Shown here in pieces: positions 1 through 11,355 of a stretch of 64,000 nucleotides of DNA (positions are counted from its first letter, which is position 1; each line of letters opens with the position of its first letter). The position numbers and the translations under genes were made by a program. Source of the stretch: UBA5189 sp040389445 (lineage in GTDB: Bacteria > Chloroflexota > Limnocylindria > Limnocylindrales > CSP1-4). The stretch is from assembly GCA_040389445.1 (NCBI GenBank), contig JAZJZX010000002.1, positions 1 to 64,000 on the forward strand, read 5' to 3'. The notes beneath the pieces are model-generated. The model was not told the origin of the DNA. It saw only the letters and a program-made list of their open reading frames with translations, and did no database searches.

Positions 1-6
1 GAGAGT

Positions 7-50
7 GACAAAGTCGCTGTCCCCTTAGCCCGGACAGAATCGCTGTCCCT
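7..50. repeat. Two imperfect 18-bp direct repeats at the window edge
   Basis: Copies at 7-24 and 33-50 share 15 of 18 bases, with the core TCGCTGTCCC, and are offset by 26 bp. Closely spaced repeats like this occur near the ends of some insertion sequences (IS21-type termini carry multiple repeats). No transposase is visible here and the left side is cut off, so this is only a hint. Confidence 0.35.
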
Positions 51-72
51 CGACAACGACCGCCGATTCTTG

Positions 73-101
73 TTGACGCAACGAGATCGAGGGGAGATAC
101 T
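73..101 (+). promoter_or_regulatory. Candidate sigma-70 promoter of the cox operon
   Basis: TTGACG (73-78), a 17-bp spacer and GATACT (96-101) form a near-consensus promoter pointing into the CO dehydrogenase genes. Transcription would start near 108, leaving a leader of about 137 nt before coxM. No operator was recognised. Confidence 0.6.
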
Positions 102-244
102 CGCACCTGAGCCGCCCCCGGACCAACGAGCGGGTTGCCCGCGTCCCCGTCCGCCGGCCCGATCCCCAATCCAACGTCTTCCCGTCGACAGAGACGGGAT
201 GCGCACCCTCCGCGTCCGAGGGCTCATGGAGGATCGATCGAGCG

Positions 245-1114
245 ATGATCCCTGCAGCGTTCGACTACGTGCGGCCCGCCGACATCGGCGAGGCCCTCCG
301 GATCCTGAAGGAACGGGAGGGGGAGGCGAAGGTCCTTTCGGGCGGCTACAGCCTGCTGCCCCTCCTCAAGCTGCGGCTGGCGCAGCCGGCCCTCCTCGTC
401 GACATCCAGGCCCTGGGCGGTCTGGACGGCATCAGTCGGACGGACGACGACATGCGGATCGGGGCCCGGGTCACGCACCGCCGAATCCTCGAGGACGACG
501 GCTTCGCTGCGCTCCTCCCGATCATGCGCGACGCGGCCGCCGGGATCGGCGATCCGCAGATCCGCAACTGGGGCACGATCGGTGGATCCGTTGCCCACGC
601 CGACCCGGCCTCGGACTGGCCGGCGGTCCTCCAGGCGCTGCACGCAACGATCGTGCTGGAGAGCGTTGAGGGGGAACGGACCGTCCCGGCGCGAGGCTTC
701 TTCATCGACACGTTCCAGACCGGCATCGAACCGGCCGAGATCCTGACCCAGATCAGGATTCCGGTACCCGGCCAAAGGAGCGGCGGCTCGTACCAGAAGC
801 TCGAGCGCCGGGCCGGCGACTTCTCCACGGTCGGTGCGGCCGTCCAGTTGACGCTCGGTGAGGACGGACGGGTCTCCCAGATCGGGATCGGCCTGACGGC
901 AGTCGGCGATGCGCCCTTCGCCGCGACGCAGGCCGAGGATGCCCTCCGCGGCACGAAGCCGGGAGCGGAGAACTTCCGTGCGGCGGCGAAGGACGCATCG
1001 CACCAGAGCCGTCCCGTCACCGACAGCCACGGTCCCGCCGAATACAAGCGGGCCATGGTGACCGAGATGACCATGCGGGCGCTGAACGCGGCGCTGGCAC
1101 GAGCACAGGGGTAG
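245..1114 (+). CDS. coxM: Aerobic carbon monoxide dehydrogenase, FAD-binding medium subunit
   Basis: This 289-aa protein is the flavoprotein subunit of the molybdenum CO dehydrogenase. It passes electrons from the iron-sulfur subunit through FAD toward the respiratory chain. Two FAD-binding motifs of the family are visible: LSGGYSLLP at residues 31-39 and TIGGSVAHADP at 111-121. The ATG at 245 follows a GGAGG at 228-232. The M-S-L gene order matches form I cox operons rather than the S-L-M order usual for form II. Without its neighbours it could only be called a xanthine dehydrogenase family M subunit; coxL makes the assignment. Confidence 0.93.
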   Translation: MIPAAFDYVRPADIGEALRILKEREGEAKVLSGGYSLLPLLKLRLAQPALLVDIQALGGLDGISRTDDDMRIGARVTHRRILEDDGFAALLPIMRDAAAGIGDPQIRNWGTIGGSVAHADPASDWPAVLQALHATIVLESVEGERTVPARGFFIDTFQTGIEPAEILTQIRIPVPGQRSGGSYQKLERRAGDFSTVGAAVQLTLGEDGRVSQIGIGLTAVGDAPFAATQAEDALRGTKPGAENFRAAAKDASHQSRPVTDSHGPAEYKRAMVTEMTMRALNAALARAQG

Positions 1115-1123
1115 GGAGCCACG

Positions 1124-1633
1124 ATGACCACCCAGCACGTCAAGGTAACCGTCAACGGGACGGTCCGAGAGGCGGACGTCGAGCCGCGCCTCCTCCTGGT
1201 CCATCTCCTCCGGGAGAACTTCGGGCTCACCGGTACGCACGTGGGCTGCGACACCAGCAACTGCGGCGCGTGCACGGTCCACGTCAACGGGATGAGCGCG
1301 AAGAGCTGCACGATGCTGGCGGTCCAGGCCGACGGCGCCGAGGTCCGGACGATCGAGGGCATGGCGGATGGCGCGACGCTCCATCCGCTCCAGCAGGCCT
1401 TCTGGGACCAGCACGGACTCCAGTGCGGGTTCTGTACCCCCGGCATGATCATGCAGTCGGCCTGGCTCCTCGACCAGAACCCGGACCCGACCGAGGACGA
1501 GATCCGCCTCGGGATCAGCGGCAACCTCTGCCGCTGCACCGGCTACGTGAACATCGTGAAGGCCGTCCAGCAGGCCGCGGGCGAGCTCCGGGCCGCCGAC
1601 GCGGCACCGGCCGCGCCGGTCTCTGCGAGCTGA
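1124..1633 (+). CDS. coxS: Aerobic carbon monoxide dehydrogenase, [2Fe-2S] small subunit
   Basis: The 169-aa small subunit holds two [2Fe-2S] clusters that relay electrons from the Mo-Cu site to FAD. The plant-type ferredoxin cysteines are at about 42, 47, 50 and 62 (GCDTSNCGAC). The second-cluster cysteines are at about 101, 104, 136 and 138 (CGFC and LCRC). It starts 9 bp after coxM, and the C-terminal Ala/Pro-rich tail is a little longer than usual. Confidence 0.94.
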   Translation: MTTQHVKVTVNGTVREADVEPRLLLVHLLRENFGLTGTHVGCDTSNCGACTVHVNGMSAKSCTMLAVQADGAEVRTIEGMADGATLHPLQQAFWDQHGLQCGFCTPGMIMQSAWLLDQNPDPTEDEIRLGISGNLCRCTGYVNIVKAVQQAAGELRAADAAPAAPVSAS

Positions 1634-1646
1634 GGGGAACGACGAG

Positions 1647-4015
<2,369 letters not shown>

Positions 4016-4016
<1 letters not shown>

Positions 4017-5071
4017 TGGTGACCGGCCGTTCGATCCACGCCCGCGCCGCGGAGCTGGAAGCCGACGGCCGGACCTTTGCGTTCGCCACGGTCGTGGCGG
4101 TCCGTCGACCGACGTCGGCCCGTCCCGGCGCGGCGGGAATCGTTCACCCCGACGGGACCATCGAGGGCTGGGTTGGCGGCAGTTGTGCCCAGCCCGTGGT
4201 GATTCGTGAGGCGCTCCGCGCGCTCGCGGACGGTCAACCTCGTCTCCTCCGATTGTCCAGGGAGGGTCCGGCCGAGGGTCGGCGTGCCGACGGCGTGGTG
4301 GAGCTCGTGATGACGTGCCACTCCGGTGGCACCCTGGAGATCTACGTGGAGCCGCATCTGCCCGCCCCGCACCTGTGGGTCGCCGGCACGACACCGATCG
4401 CGGGCGCCCTCGTGGCGCTCGGGGCGGCGAGTGGCTGGCGCGTCACGCTGTTCGACCCGATCGCCGACCCGGAGGCGTTCCCGGCCGCCGAGGCGGTGCT
4501 CGACGATCACGAGTTGCTCAAGCTCGAGTTCGCTTCGGCGCCGTTTGTCGTCGTGGCCACGCAGGGCGTGTGGGACGAGGAAGCCGTGGCGGCCGCTCTT
4601 CGGCGCGACGTGGCTTACGTGGGCCTGGTCGCCTCGCCGACCCGAGCCGCCGTCGTCCGTACCTGGCTGCGCGAGGAGGCGGGGCTGCCGGAGGATCGCG
4701 TCGCGGCGCTTCGCGCGCCGGCGGGCCTGGATCTCGGGGCAGAAACTGCCGAAGAGGTGGCGCTCTCGATCCTCGGCGAGCTCGTCCTGGTCCGCCGAGG
4801 ACGCGCCGGCTTCGTGGCGGCGCCCGGTCCGGCGACGATCGCCGGACGAACGCCCGATCCGGCCGAGCCGGGCCCGGTCGTCGACGACATCGTGCTCCTG
4901 GATCCGGTCTGCGGGATGACCGTAGACCGCAAGGACGCGCGACACCTGGCCGAATACGGTGGCGTGGTCTATGCCTTCTGCGCGATGGGCTGCCGCACTC
5001 GTTTCATTCGCGATCCCGCCGCCTTCGTGCCCGCGTCCGTATCATCGGAACCCGCATCCCCCGAGACCTGA
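4016..5071 (+). CDS. XdhC/CoxF-family maturation factor with a C-terminal YHS domain
   Basis: This 351-aa protein begins with an XdhC/CoxI-type domain (GWVGGSCAQPVV near residue 55) and a Rossmann-like XdhC C-terminal domain to about residue 270. Proteins of this family help insert or sulfurate the molybdenum cofactor of hydroxylases. Residues 296-340 form a YHS domain: DPVCGM with Cys 299, then YAFCAMGC with Cys 322 and Cys 326, a metal-binding pattern. The ATG overlaps the coxL stop. I infer that the YHS part may handle copper for the Mo-Cu site; that role is not shown by the sequence. Confidence 0.85.
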
Positions 5072-5115
5072 CCGACCAGGTCGTCCCGTCTCGCCTGCCG
5101 TACCGGAGGTCGTTC

Positions 5116-5565
5116 ATGGAGTTCTCTGGCGCCGTCGATATCCCTGCCACGCGCGGACAGGTCTTCGCCTTCGTCACCGACCCGAACAGGGTGGGTGCGT
5201 GCGGCCCGGGCGTGGAATCCATCGAGGTCATCGACGCGACGCACTTCCGGGCGAAGGCCAAGGTCGGGGTCGGGTTCATCAGCGCCCGCTTCGTCGTGGA
5301 CCTCGAGATCACGGAACAGCAGCCGCCGGACATGGCGATCATCAAGGCTCGCGGCCAGGCCCCGGGCAGCGCGGTCGATGCGCTCGGGAGGATGAACCTG
5401 GTGGATGGCCCCGAGCCCGGCACCACCACGATGCTCTGGGCGGCCGAGGTCAACCTGAGCGGCATGCTGGCCAGCGTCGGGGCGAGGATGGTCGAGGGCA
5501 CCGCCAACAAGATGATCGGTCAGACCTTCGACTGCATGCGCGCGAAGATCGTCGCCGAGGGCTGA
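5116..5565 (+). CDS. coxG: CoxG-like SRPBCC-domain protein
   Basis: This 149-aa protein belongs to the CoxG/SRPBCC (START-like) fold. It opens with a strand typical of the family (MEFSGAVDIPATRGQVF) and continues with FVTDPNRVG and GTANKMIGQTFDCM. In characterised cox systems CoxG helps attach CO dehydrogenase to the membrane or couple it to quinone. A GGAGG at 5105-5109 supports the ATG at 5116. It is 44 bp from the maturation factor, within the same operon. Confidence 0.85.
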   Translation: MEFSGAVDIPATRGQVFAFVTDPNRVGACGPGVESIEVIDATHFRAKAKVGVGFISARFVVDLEITEQQPPDMAIIKARGQAPGSAVDALGRMNLVDGPEPGTTTMLWAAEVNLSGMLASVGARMVEGTANKMIGQTFDCMRAKIVAEG

Positions 5566-6204
5566 TTGGAGCACGTCTCGCGCCTCGTCGGGCCGGCCGG
5601 CACGAACGTCCACCTGCTCGCAGATTCCCGGACCCGCGAGGCGATCGCGATCGACACGGCGATCCCGTCGCTGGCCTGGATCAGCGGCGAGCTCGCCGAG
5701 CGCGGCTGGACGCTGAAGCTGATCGTCACGACCCACGGCCACTGGGACCACTTCGGCGAGAACGCGGCGATCGCCGAACACACCGGCTCCCCGATCGCGA
5801 TCCATCCTCTCGATGCGTCGCGGCTGACAAAGCCCCAACCGCTCTGGGCGCCGTTCGAGATCCCGCCGTGCGTGCCGGCCGTCGACCTCGCCGAGGGTGG
5901 CCGAATCCGGTTCGGCGAGATCGACCTGACGGTCCTGCACACGCCGGGCCACACCGAGGGCTCGGTCTGCCTCTGGTCGGCGGAGGCGGGACTCCTCTTC
6001 AGCGGCGACACCCTGTTCGCGAGCGGGTGGGGGAGGGTCGACCTGCCCGGGGCCTCGCCTGAGGCCATGGTCGAATCGCTCGCGCGCCTCTCCACCTTTG
6101 ACGATCCGCTCGTCGTCCACCCGGGTCACGGTCGATCGACCACCATCGGTGCCGAGCGGCCCTGGCTCGAGATGGTCGCCCGGGAGCGCCGCCTGCCGTT
6201 CTAG
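5566..6204 (+). CDS. Metallo-beta-lactamase-fold hydrolase
   Basis: This 212-aa protein carries the binuclear metal motif HGHWDH (His 57, His 59, Asp 61, His 62), followed by a GHTEGS histidine, GDTLF and a terminal HPGHG. That arrangement resembles glyoxalase II-like thioester hydrolases; the substrate cannot be read from sequence. Translation probably starts at TTG 5566, directly after the coxG stop. Its position at the operon end suggests co-expression with CO oxidation, but a functional link is not established. Its stop shares a CTAG with the stop of the convergent next gene. Confidence 0.85.
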   Translation: MEHVSRLVGPAGTNVHLLADSRTREAIAIDTAIPSLAWISGELAERGWTLKLIVTTHGHWDHFGENAAIAEHTGSPIAIHPLDASRLTKPQPLWAPFEIPPCVPAVDLAEGGRIRFGEIDLTVLHTPGHTEGSVCLWSAEAGLLFSGDTLFASGWGRVDLPGASPEAMVESLARLSTFDDPLVVHPGHGRSTTIGAERPWLEMVARERRLPF

Positions 6205-7277
6205 TCGGCCGTGTCCGGCCCGTCCTGCGAACCCGGGACGCGAAGTGGAGCGAGGTCGATGGGTTTCCGGTACCGCGCCGCCGTCCGGACCCGCCGGAAC
6301 CCGAGCGCCTCGTACAGACGGACTGCGCCGGTCAGGTTCTCGGCGTCGGCGCCGAGTGCCGCCTCATCGAGGCCGCGATCGCGGAGTACCAGCATCGCCC
6401 GGGCGATGAGGGCGCTGGCCAGCCCGCGCTTGCGCCATGGCCGGCGAACCGATACGTGCTCCAGCCAGCCGCGCCGCACGCCGAGCCGCGCGTTCTCGCC
6501 CCGGAAGACGAAGTTGAGCACCGACCCGGCGACCGTGTCGCCGTCCCACGCCACGAGCCAGAGCGCGGTGTCGATGTCCGGCTGGCCGAAGAAGCCGACG
6601 AAGTCCGCCTCGGTGCGTTGGTCGGGATCCCGGTGATCCTGGAACGCCTCGGTGTCCGCGTCCCAGATCGCGCGGTGATCCTCCGGGCGGACCGGCCGCA
6701 GCTCGAGGCCGTCCGGCAGCGCGATTTCGGGTATCGGTTCGGTGAGCGATCGGGTCATCATCACGCCGTAGCCGTCGACGTGGTAGCCCGCGGCGGTCGC
6801 CCAGGGGAGCACGGCGGGCACCTCGAGCTCGCCCCAACCGGCGAGCAGGTGCGGATGGGGGAGCGCCGCGCCGAGCTGTCCGGCGGCGAGTCCGCGCCGG
6901 ACCCTGGCCTCCGCCCACGCGAGCAGCGCCCGCCCGATGCCCCGCTCGCGCAGCGTCGGGCTCACCGCGACGCTGATGCTGTGGTGGACGGTCTGCCCCC
7001 GGACGCGCCATGCCTGCTCGGCATACGCCTTCAGCACGCCGCCGACCTCGACGAGGAGGACGTCGTCCGCCGGCACGAAGCCGTCCGTGTGGATCCAGTC
7101 GTTCCGGAGGGCCTCAACGGACGGCAGCCAGTCCACCCCGTCGTGACCGTTGACCTCGGCGATCAGCTCGGCCACGGTCGGATAGTCACGGTCGGCATCG
7201 AACGGGCGGACGACCAGGCCGTCGATTGACGGCATGGCGACCGGCCCCCGACCTGGATCGCCATGTGATGGGCTCAT
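6201..7277 (-). CDS. Tandem-domain GNAT acetyltransferase
   Basis: The 358-aa protein contains two GNAT N-acetyltransferase domains. Acetyl-CoA-binding segments resembling RERGIGRALL and KRGLASALI lie near residues 115 and 270. Its target is unknown. The first codon used overlaps rsgA by 4 bp; a second in-frame ATG 14 codons downstream (MPSIDG) is a possible alternative start. It is distantly similar to the other tandem-GNAT protein at 8362-9390, so the pair may be ancient duplicates with rsgA between them. Confidence 0.85.
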   Translation of the reverse strand: MSPSHGDPGRGPVAMPSIDGLVVRPFDADRDYPTVAELIAEVNGHDGVDWLPSVEALRNDWIHTDGFVPADDVLLVEVGGVLKAYAEQAWRVRGQTVHHSISVAVSPTLRERGIGRALLAWAEARVRRGLAAGQLGAALPHPHLLAGWGELEVPAVLPWATAAGYHVDGYGVMMTRSLTEPIPEIALPDGLELRPVRPEDHRAIWDADTEAFQDHRDPDQRTEADFVGFFGQPDIDTALWLVAWDGDTVAGSVLNFVFRGENARLGVRRGWLEHVSVRRPWRKRGLASALIARAMLVLRDRGLDEAALGADAENLTGAVRLYEALGFRRVRTAARYRKPIDLAPLRVPGSQDGPDTAD

Positions 7278-8365
7278 CGCTCGTCTCCGTACTTCTCACG
7301 CATCTGGCGGCCGACGTCCTTCGAAATCGCCGTCCATTTCCGACGTTCGGCCTGTCGGGCGACGACGGCATTGGCTCGCTCCGATCGCCCGGCCTCCCGC
7401 TCGAGCTTCTCGAATGCGCGGAACCGCTCGGCATCGAGCAGGCCGGACGCGAGGGCGAGGCGGATGGCGCAGCCGGGCTCCGATCGATGGCCGCAGTCGG
7501 CGAAACGGCAGCCACGGGCGATCTCGCCAACATCGACGAAGGCACGCGCCAGGCCGTCGCCATCGAGGAGTGCGAGCTCCCGCATGCCCGGCGTGTCGAT
7601 CACGAGCCCCTCTGCGAGCGCCACGAGTTGACGTCGCGTCGTGGTGTGGCGACCGCGTGCGTCGTCCTCGCGGATGCCCGAGACGGTCATCAGCTCCTCC
7701 CCGGCGAGCGCATTGACGAGCGTTGACTTGCCGACGCCCGACGACCCGATGAAGGCCACCGTCCGTCCGGGACTGAGGAGGGTCCGGATGTCCGCGATGC
7801 CGACACCCGTGAGGCCTGACGCGACGATGACGTCAACCCCCGTGGCGACGGCCGAGACCGCCATCCGATGGGCATCGATATCCGCGTTCAGGTCGGCCTT
7901 CGAGAGGACGATGACGGGCACGGCGCCGGACTCCCAGGCAACGGACAGGTAGCGCTCGACGCGGCGCACGTTGAGCTCGTCGTTGAGCGACGTCACGATG
8001 AAGACCGTGTCGACGTTCGCTGCGATGATCTGGGCGACCGCGCGATGGTCCGTCGGGGCGCGCCGGACGATCATCGAGCGCCGTGCGAGGATCGCATGGA
8101 TCGTCGCACGCTCGCCGCTCATGGTGCCGCCGAGCGCCACCCAGTCGCCGACGGCCGGGAACGCCAGCGCGTCGCCGTTCGATTCGTGGCGGAGCCGGCC
8201 CGAGACGGACGCCGCGTGGGTCACGGCGCCATCGTGGACGACGAACTGCCCGCGCTCCTCGGCGACGACGCGGCCCGGGACTCGACCAACGATGCGGTGC
8301 GGCCGGAACGCAGCATCGAACCCGGCGTTCCACCCCATGGCTGCAAGCGGGCCGTCCATGCTCAT
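7274..8365 (-). CDS. rsgA: Ribosome small subunit-dependent GTPase A
   Basis: RsgA is a circularly permuted GTPase that assists late 30S ribosome maturation. In this 363-aa protein the G4-like motif SKAD (155-158) precedes the P-loop GSSGVGKST (207-215) and DTPG (257-260), as the permutation requires. A C-terminal zinc site uses Cys 286, Cys 291, His 293 and Cys 299. An OB-fold-like region precedes the GTPase core. The gene overlaps its neighbours by 4 bp on each side, so it is co-transcribed with the two acetyltransferases. Confidence 0.93.
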   Translation of the reverse strand: MSMDGPLAAMGWNAGFDAAFRPHRIVGRVPGRVVAEERGQFVVHDGAVTHAASVSGRLRHESNGDALAFPAVGDWVALGGTMSGERATIHAILARRSMIVRRAPTDHRAVAQIIAANVDTVFIVTSLNDELNVRRVERYLSVAWESGAVPVIVLSKADLNADIDAHRMAVSAVATGVDVIVASGLTGVGIADIRTLLSPGRTVAFIGSSGVGKSTLVNALAGEELMTVSGIREDDARGRHTTTRRQLVALAEGLVIDTPGMRELALLDGDGLARAFVDVGEIARGCRFADCGHRSEPGCAIRLALASGLLDAERFRAFEKLEREAGRSERANAVVARQAERRKWTAISKDVGRQMREKYGDER

Positions 8366-9390
8366 CGGGCGGCCTGCGATCCGGAATTGGCCACCGCCCC
8401 CGGCGGAAACGGTCCGAGCTGGTACTCAAACGTCTCCGACACGATGCGGAATCCCAGGCTCTCGTAGAGCGTCAGCGCCTGGTTGGGGTTCTGCGTGTCC
8501 ACGCCGAGGCAGGCCTGATCCGCGCCGGCATCCCGGACCGCCCGGAGGCTCTCTGCGAGCAGCGCCCGCGCGAGTCCCATGCGGCGGTACTCAGGCTGGA
8601 CCGAGATCGCCTCGGTCATGCCGATCCGGGTGCCGTCGGCCAGGGAGTCGCCCATGTAGTTGAGGATCTGGCCGGCGATCTGGTCGCCGTGGAAGGCGAC
8701 GCGCCAGAGCGTCGGGTCGAAGGTCGGCATGTTGACGAACTCGTCCCATGCCGCCTCGGAGGTGGCCTGCTGGCCGTAGCTGTCGGCGAAGGCTCGGGCG
8801 TCGGCATCGAACACCCGCCGATGCATCACCCGGTCTTCCCGGTCGATCGGCCGGATGTGGAACGGCGCCGGGATGGCGACATCCGGGATGTCGTCCAGGG
8901 ATGGTCGGACCAGCTGGGCATCGCGCCGGACCCGGACAAGCCCTCGCGCCTCGAGGACCTCGATCTGTCGGATATCTCGCCCCGTCACGAAGACAATGAT
9001 CCGGCTGGTCCGCTCGGACGAGTGGTCGGCCACGAGCTCGCGGCCGCGCCGTAGCGCGCTGTCAACGAGCAGTTCCTCGACACCCGAGCCGCGGACCTCG
9101 GGGTCGATGTTGAGGATGCACTCCACGCGCCCCTCGCCATTGGCGAGCGGCTGCCAGGAGGATCTTCCGTAGGCGACCACCCTGCCATCGAGCTCGACGA
9201 GCAGGCAATCACGCGGCAGGTCCGCGTGCTCCAGGTGCCCGTAATAGTTGTCCATGTCGGCGACCGTGCCGAGCTCGGCATCACCGTTGAATGCCCGGAC
9301 GGCGGCCGCGACCCGCGTCATGGCGGGGTGGTCCTCCGGACCCCGATAGGCCCGGAGGACGAGGCGCCGCGCCTGAGTTGGTCGGTCCAT
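8362..9390 (-). CDS. Tandem-domain GNAT acetyltransferase
   Basis: This 342-aa protein has two GNAT domains. The C-terminal one is clearer, with a YRRMGLARALL acetyl-CoA loop and an ENPNQALTLYESLGF-like end (here TQNPNQALTLYESLGF). The N-terminal domain is more divergent (VRGSGVEELLVDSAL). Substrate is unknown. It begins 2 bp after the ABC permease stop and overlaps rsgA by 4 bp, so it may belong to the exporter transcription unit. Confidence 0.83.
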   Translation of the reverse strand: MDRPTQARRLVLRAYRGPEDHPAMTRVAAAVRAFNGDAELGTVADMDNYYGHLEHADLPRDCLLVELDGRVVAYGRSSWQPLANGEGRVECILNIDPEVRGSGVEELLVDSALRRGRELVADHSSERTSRIIVFVTGRDIRQIEVLEARGLVRVRRDAQLVRPSLDDIPDVAIPAPFHIRPIDREDRVMHRRVFDADARAFADSYGQQATSEAAWDEFVNMPTFDPTLWRVAFHGDQIAGQILNYMGDSLADGTRIGMTEAISVQPEYRRMGLARALLAESLRAVRDAGADQACLGVDTQNPNQALTLYESLGFRIVSETFEYQLGPFPPGAVANSGSQAAR

Positions 9391-9391
9391 C

Positions 9392-10195
9392 TCAACCCAC
9401 CCGCTTGAGCTTGCCGGTGCGCTTCGCGTAACGCTCGGCGCGGCCGAAGGCCCACAGGCCGACCGGAATCATGACGATCCCCATCACCACGAGCGGCCAG
9501 GCATCCCCAACAAGGTCGGTCACCGGGACGCCGTCGATCAGGCCCCGGCGGACCCCGTCGATGGCGTAGGTGGCGGGTGACAGGCGCGAGAGCACCTGCA
9601 TCCAGCCCGGGAGCACGTCGATCGAGTAGTAGACGCCGCTCACGAGGAGCAGCACCGACTGGAGGACGAACGTCATCTGCGCCCCACGCTCCACGTACAG
9701 GAGCGGGAGGATCGCCGCCAGCATGGCGATGCCGACGAAGCTGAACGAGCCGAGGACCATGAAGACGACGACCGTCAGTGGATTCGCGTTGGCCGCCGCC
9801 AAGTCCGGGAAGAACAGGAGCATCGCGACGAGGATCGCGACCGTATGGATGACGCCATAGGCCATGGCGTATGCCACGGAGCCCAGGAGCTGCGTCGATC
9901 GATGGACCGGCGCCATCATCGTGTACTCCAGGGTTCCCTCCCATCGTTCCACCGCGATCGTCTCGGCGATCCAGCTGAACACGACCGACAGGTAGTTCCA
10001 GAAGATCGCCCCGACGATCAGGGTCAGGAACAGCCGGGGATTGCCCGACTCGGCACCGATCAACGAGATCGAGAGCGCGCCCGCGGCCGAGTAGACGAGG
10101 AACGCGAGCTCCCAGCCCCAGTAGCGCCGGGTCAGGAAGAAGTTCCGTTCGATGAAGGCATAGGAGGCCTTCAATTCGTGCGTGAGGAGCGTCAT
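9392..10195 (-). CDS. ABC-2 type transporter permease
   Basis: The 267-aa integral membrane protein has about six hydrophobic segments (for example FLVYSAAGALSISLIGA, ILVAMLLFF and VVMGIVMIPVGLWAF) and the organisation of ABC-2 exporter permeases. It would form the membrane channel for the ATPase encoded upstream at 10453-11355. Drugs, lipids or polysaccharides are typical cargo for the family; this one's cargo cannot be inferred. Confidence 0.88.
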   Translation of the reverse strand: MTLLTHELKASYAFIERNFFLTRRYWGWELAFLVYSAAGALSISLIGAESGNPRLFLTLIVGAIFWNYLSVVFSWIAETIAVERWEGTLEYTMMAPVHRSTQLLGSVAYAMAYGVIHTVAILVAMLLFFPDLAAANANPLTVVVFMVLGSFSFVGIAMLAAILPLLYVERGAQMTFVLQSVLLLVSGVYYSIDVLPGWMQVLSRLSPATYAIDGVRRGLIDGVPVTDLVGDAWPLVVMGIVMIPVGLWAFGRAERYAKRTGKLKRVG

Positions 10196-10231
10196 CGGAC
10201 GAGCCTTTCGAGGTGGGCTCCCGCCCGATCC

Positions 10232-10456
10232 CTAGCGGGACCGGGCGGGGCGCAGGGCCGGCTCCGCCGCGAGCTTCTCGCCGAGCTCGATGAGCTGGCG
10301 AGCTGCGCGGAGGCGGAGCGAGAGACGGTGACGGCGGCGCGCTTCGTTGGCGAGGCGCGCCTCCGCGGCGTAGCGGTGCTCGCGAGCGATCCGATCGTTC
10401 GCGAGTCGCAGCCGGATGTCGGAGTTGCGATTCATTCGAGAGGTTCCCTTCTTCAA
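10232..10456 (-). CDS. Small Arg/Ala-rich protein between exporter genes
   Basis: This 74-aa product is unrecognised. It is strongly basic and predicted to be almost entirely helical, with many Arg, Ala, Leu and Glu residues. Its start overlaps the end of the ABC ATPase gene by 4 bp (10453-10456) and it ends 36 bp before the permease, so it sits inside the exporter operon. Overlap-coupled spacing argues that it is translated. It could be an accessory subunit or a fortuitous frame in GC-rich DNA. Confidence 0.55.
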   Translation of the reverse strand: MKKGTSRMNRNSDIRLRLANDRIAREHRYAAEARLANEARRRHRLSLRLRAARQLIELGEKLAAEPALRPARSR

Positions 10457-11355
10457 TCGGCCTCATCGGCCGCTTCGTCGGCGTCCTCCTCGACGTCGTC
10501 GTCGAGGGATCGGCCGGTGTAGGTCATGAACACGTTGTGGAGCGTCGGCTCCTGCCCGTGGCGGTCGGCGACGAGTCGCTTCAGGCCGTCGGGCGTGTCC
10601 TGGGCGACGACCCGGCCATCGTTGAGGACGGCGATCCGATCACACAATCGGTCCGCCTCGTCGAGGTCGTGCGTCGTCAGGACGATCGAGGTGTCGTGAT
10701 CGGTCCGGACCTCCTCGATGAAGGCCTGGACGTCGAGCTTCGACCGAGGGTCGAGGCCGGTCGTCGGCTCGTCGAGGAGCAGGAGGGTCGGGCTCGTCAG
10801 CAGCGCTCGCGCGATGGCGACCTTCTGCTGCATGCCCCGACTCATCTGCTCCACCGGTCGATCAATCCGCTTCCGCGCGATGCCGAGTCGCTCCAGGATC
10901 GCGATCGCATCGCTGCGGGCGCGTCCCGCGTCCAGGCCATACAGCCGGGCCGCGAAGAGCAGGTTCTCCATCGGGCTGAGCTTCTTGAAGAAAGCGGCGT
11001 CCACGCTCACGCGGTTGATGAGCCGCTTCACGGCCATCTCCTCGCGCTCCAGGTCCCGTCCGAACACCTCGACCCGACCTTCGTCGAGCGTGAGGAGGCC
11101 GGACACGAGCCGGATGAGCGTTGACTTCCCTGAGCCGTTGGCCCCCAGGATCCCGATGATCCCGCCCCGCTCGAGGCGGATGGAGACATCGGCGATCGCG
11201 AGGACCGGACGCTTCGACCGACCGACCTGGAAGCGCTTGGTGACGCCCTCGACGAGGAGGGCGGGTGGCGCCGAATCGACTGGATTCGCCTCGGCCGCTT
11301 CGGCCAGGCGATCCGGAGCAACAGTCTTCGATTGTCCGAGGAGCGTGGCGGTCAC
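10453..11355 (-). CDS. ABC transporter ATP-binding protein
   Basis: The ATPase has Walker A GANGSGKST, signature MSRGMQQKVAIARAL, Walker B LLLLDEPTTGLDP and an H-loop in LTTHDLDEAD, the layout of exporter ATPases. I chose the GTG at 11355 (300 aa) because an AAGGA lies nine bases upstream. A longer open frame to 11505 gives an Arg/Pro-rich head with no family resemblance. The C-terminus ends in an acidic tail (DDDVEEDADEAADEAD). The gene lies downstream of the leader peptide and terminator at 11541-11694, which probably control the whole operon. Confidence 0.9.
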   Translation of the reverse strand: MTATLLGQSKTVAPDRLAEAAEANPVDSAPPALLVEGVTKRFQVGRSKRPVLAIADVSIRLERGGIIGILGANGSGKSTLIRLVSGLLTLDEGRVEVFGRDLEREEMAVKRLINRVSVDAAFFKKLSPMENLLFAARLYGLDAGRARSDAIAILERLGIARKRIDRPVEQMSRGMQQKVAIARALLTSPTLLLLDEPTTGLDPRSKLDVQAFIEEVRTDHDTSIVLTTHDLDEADRLCDRIAVLNDGRVVAQDTPDGLKRLVADRHGQEPTLHNVFMTYTGRSLDDDVEEDADEAADEAD

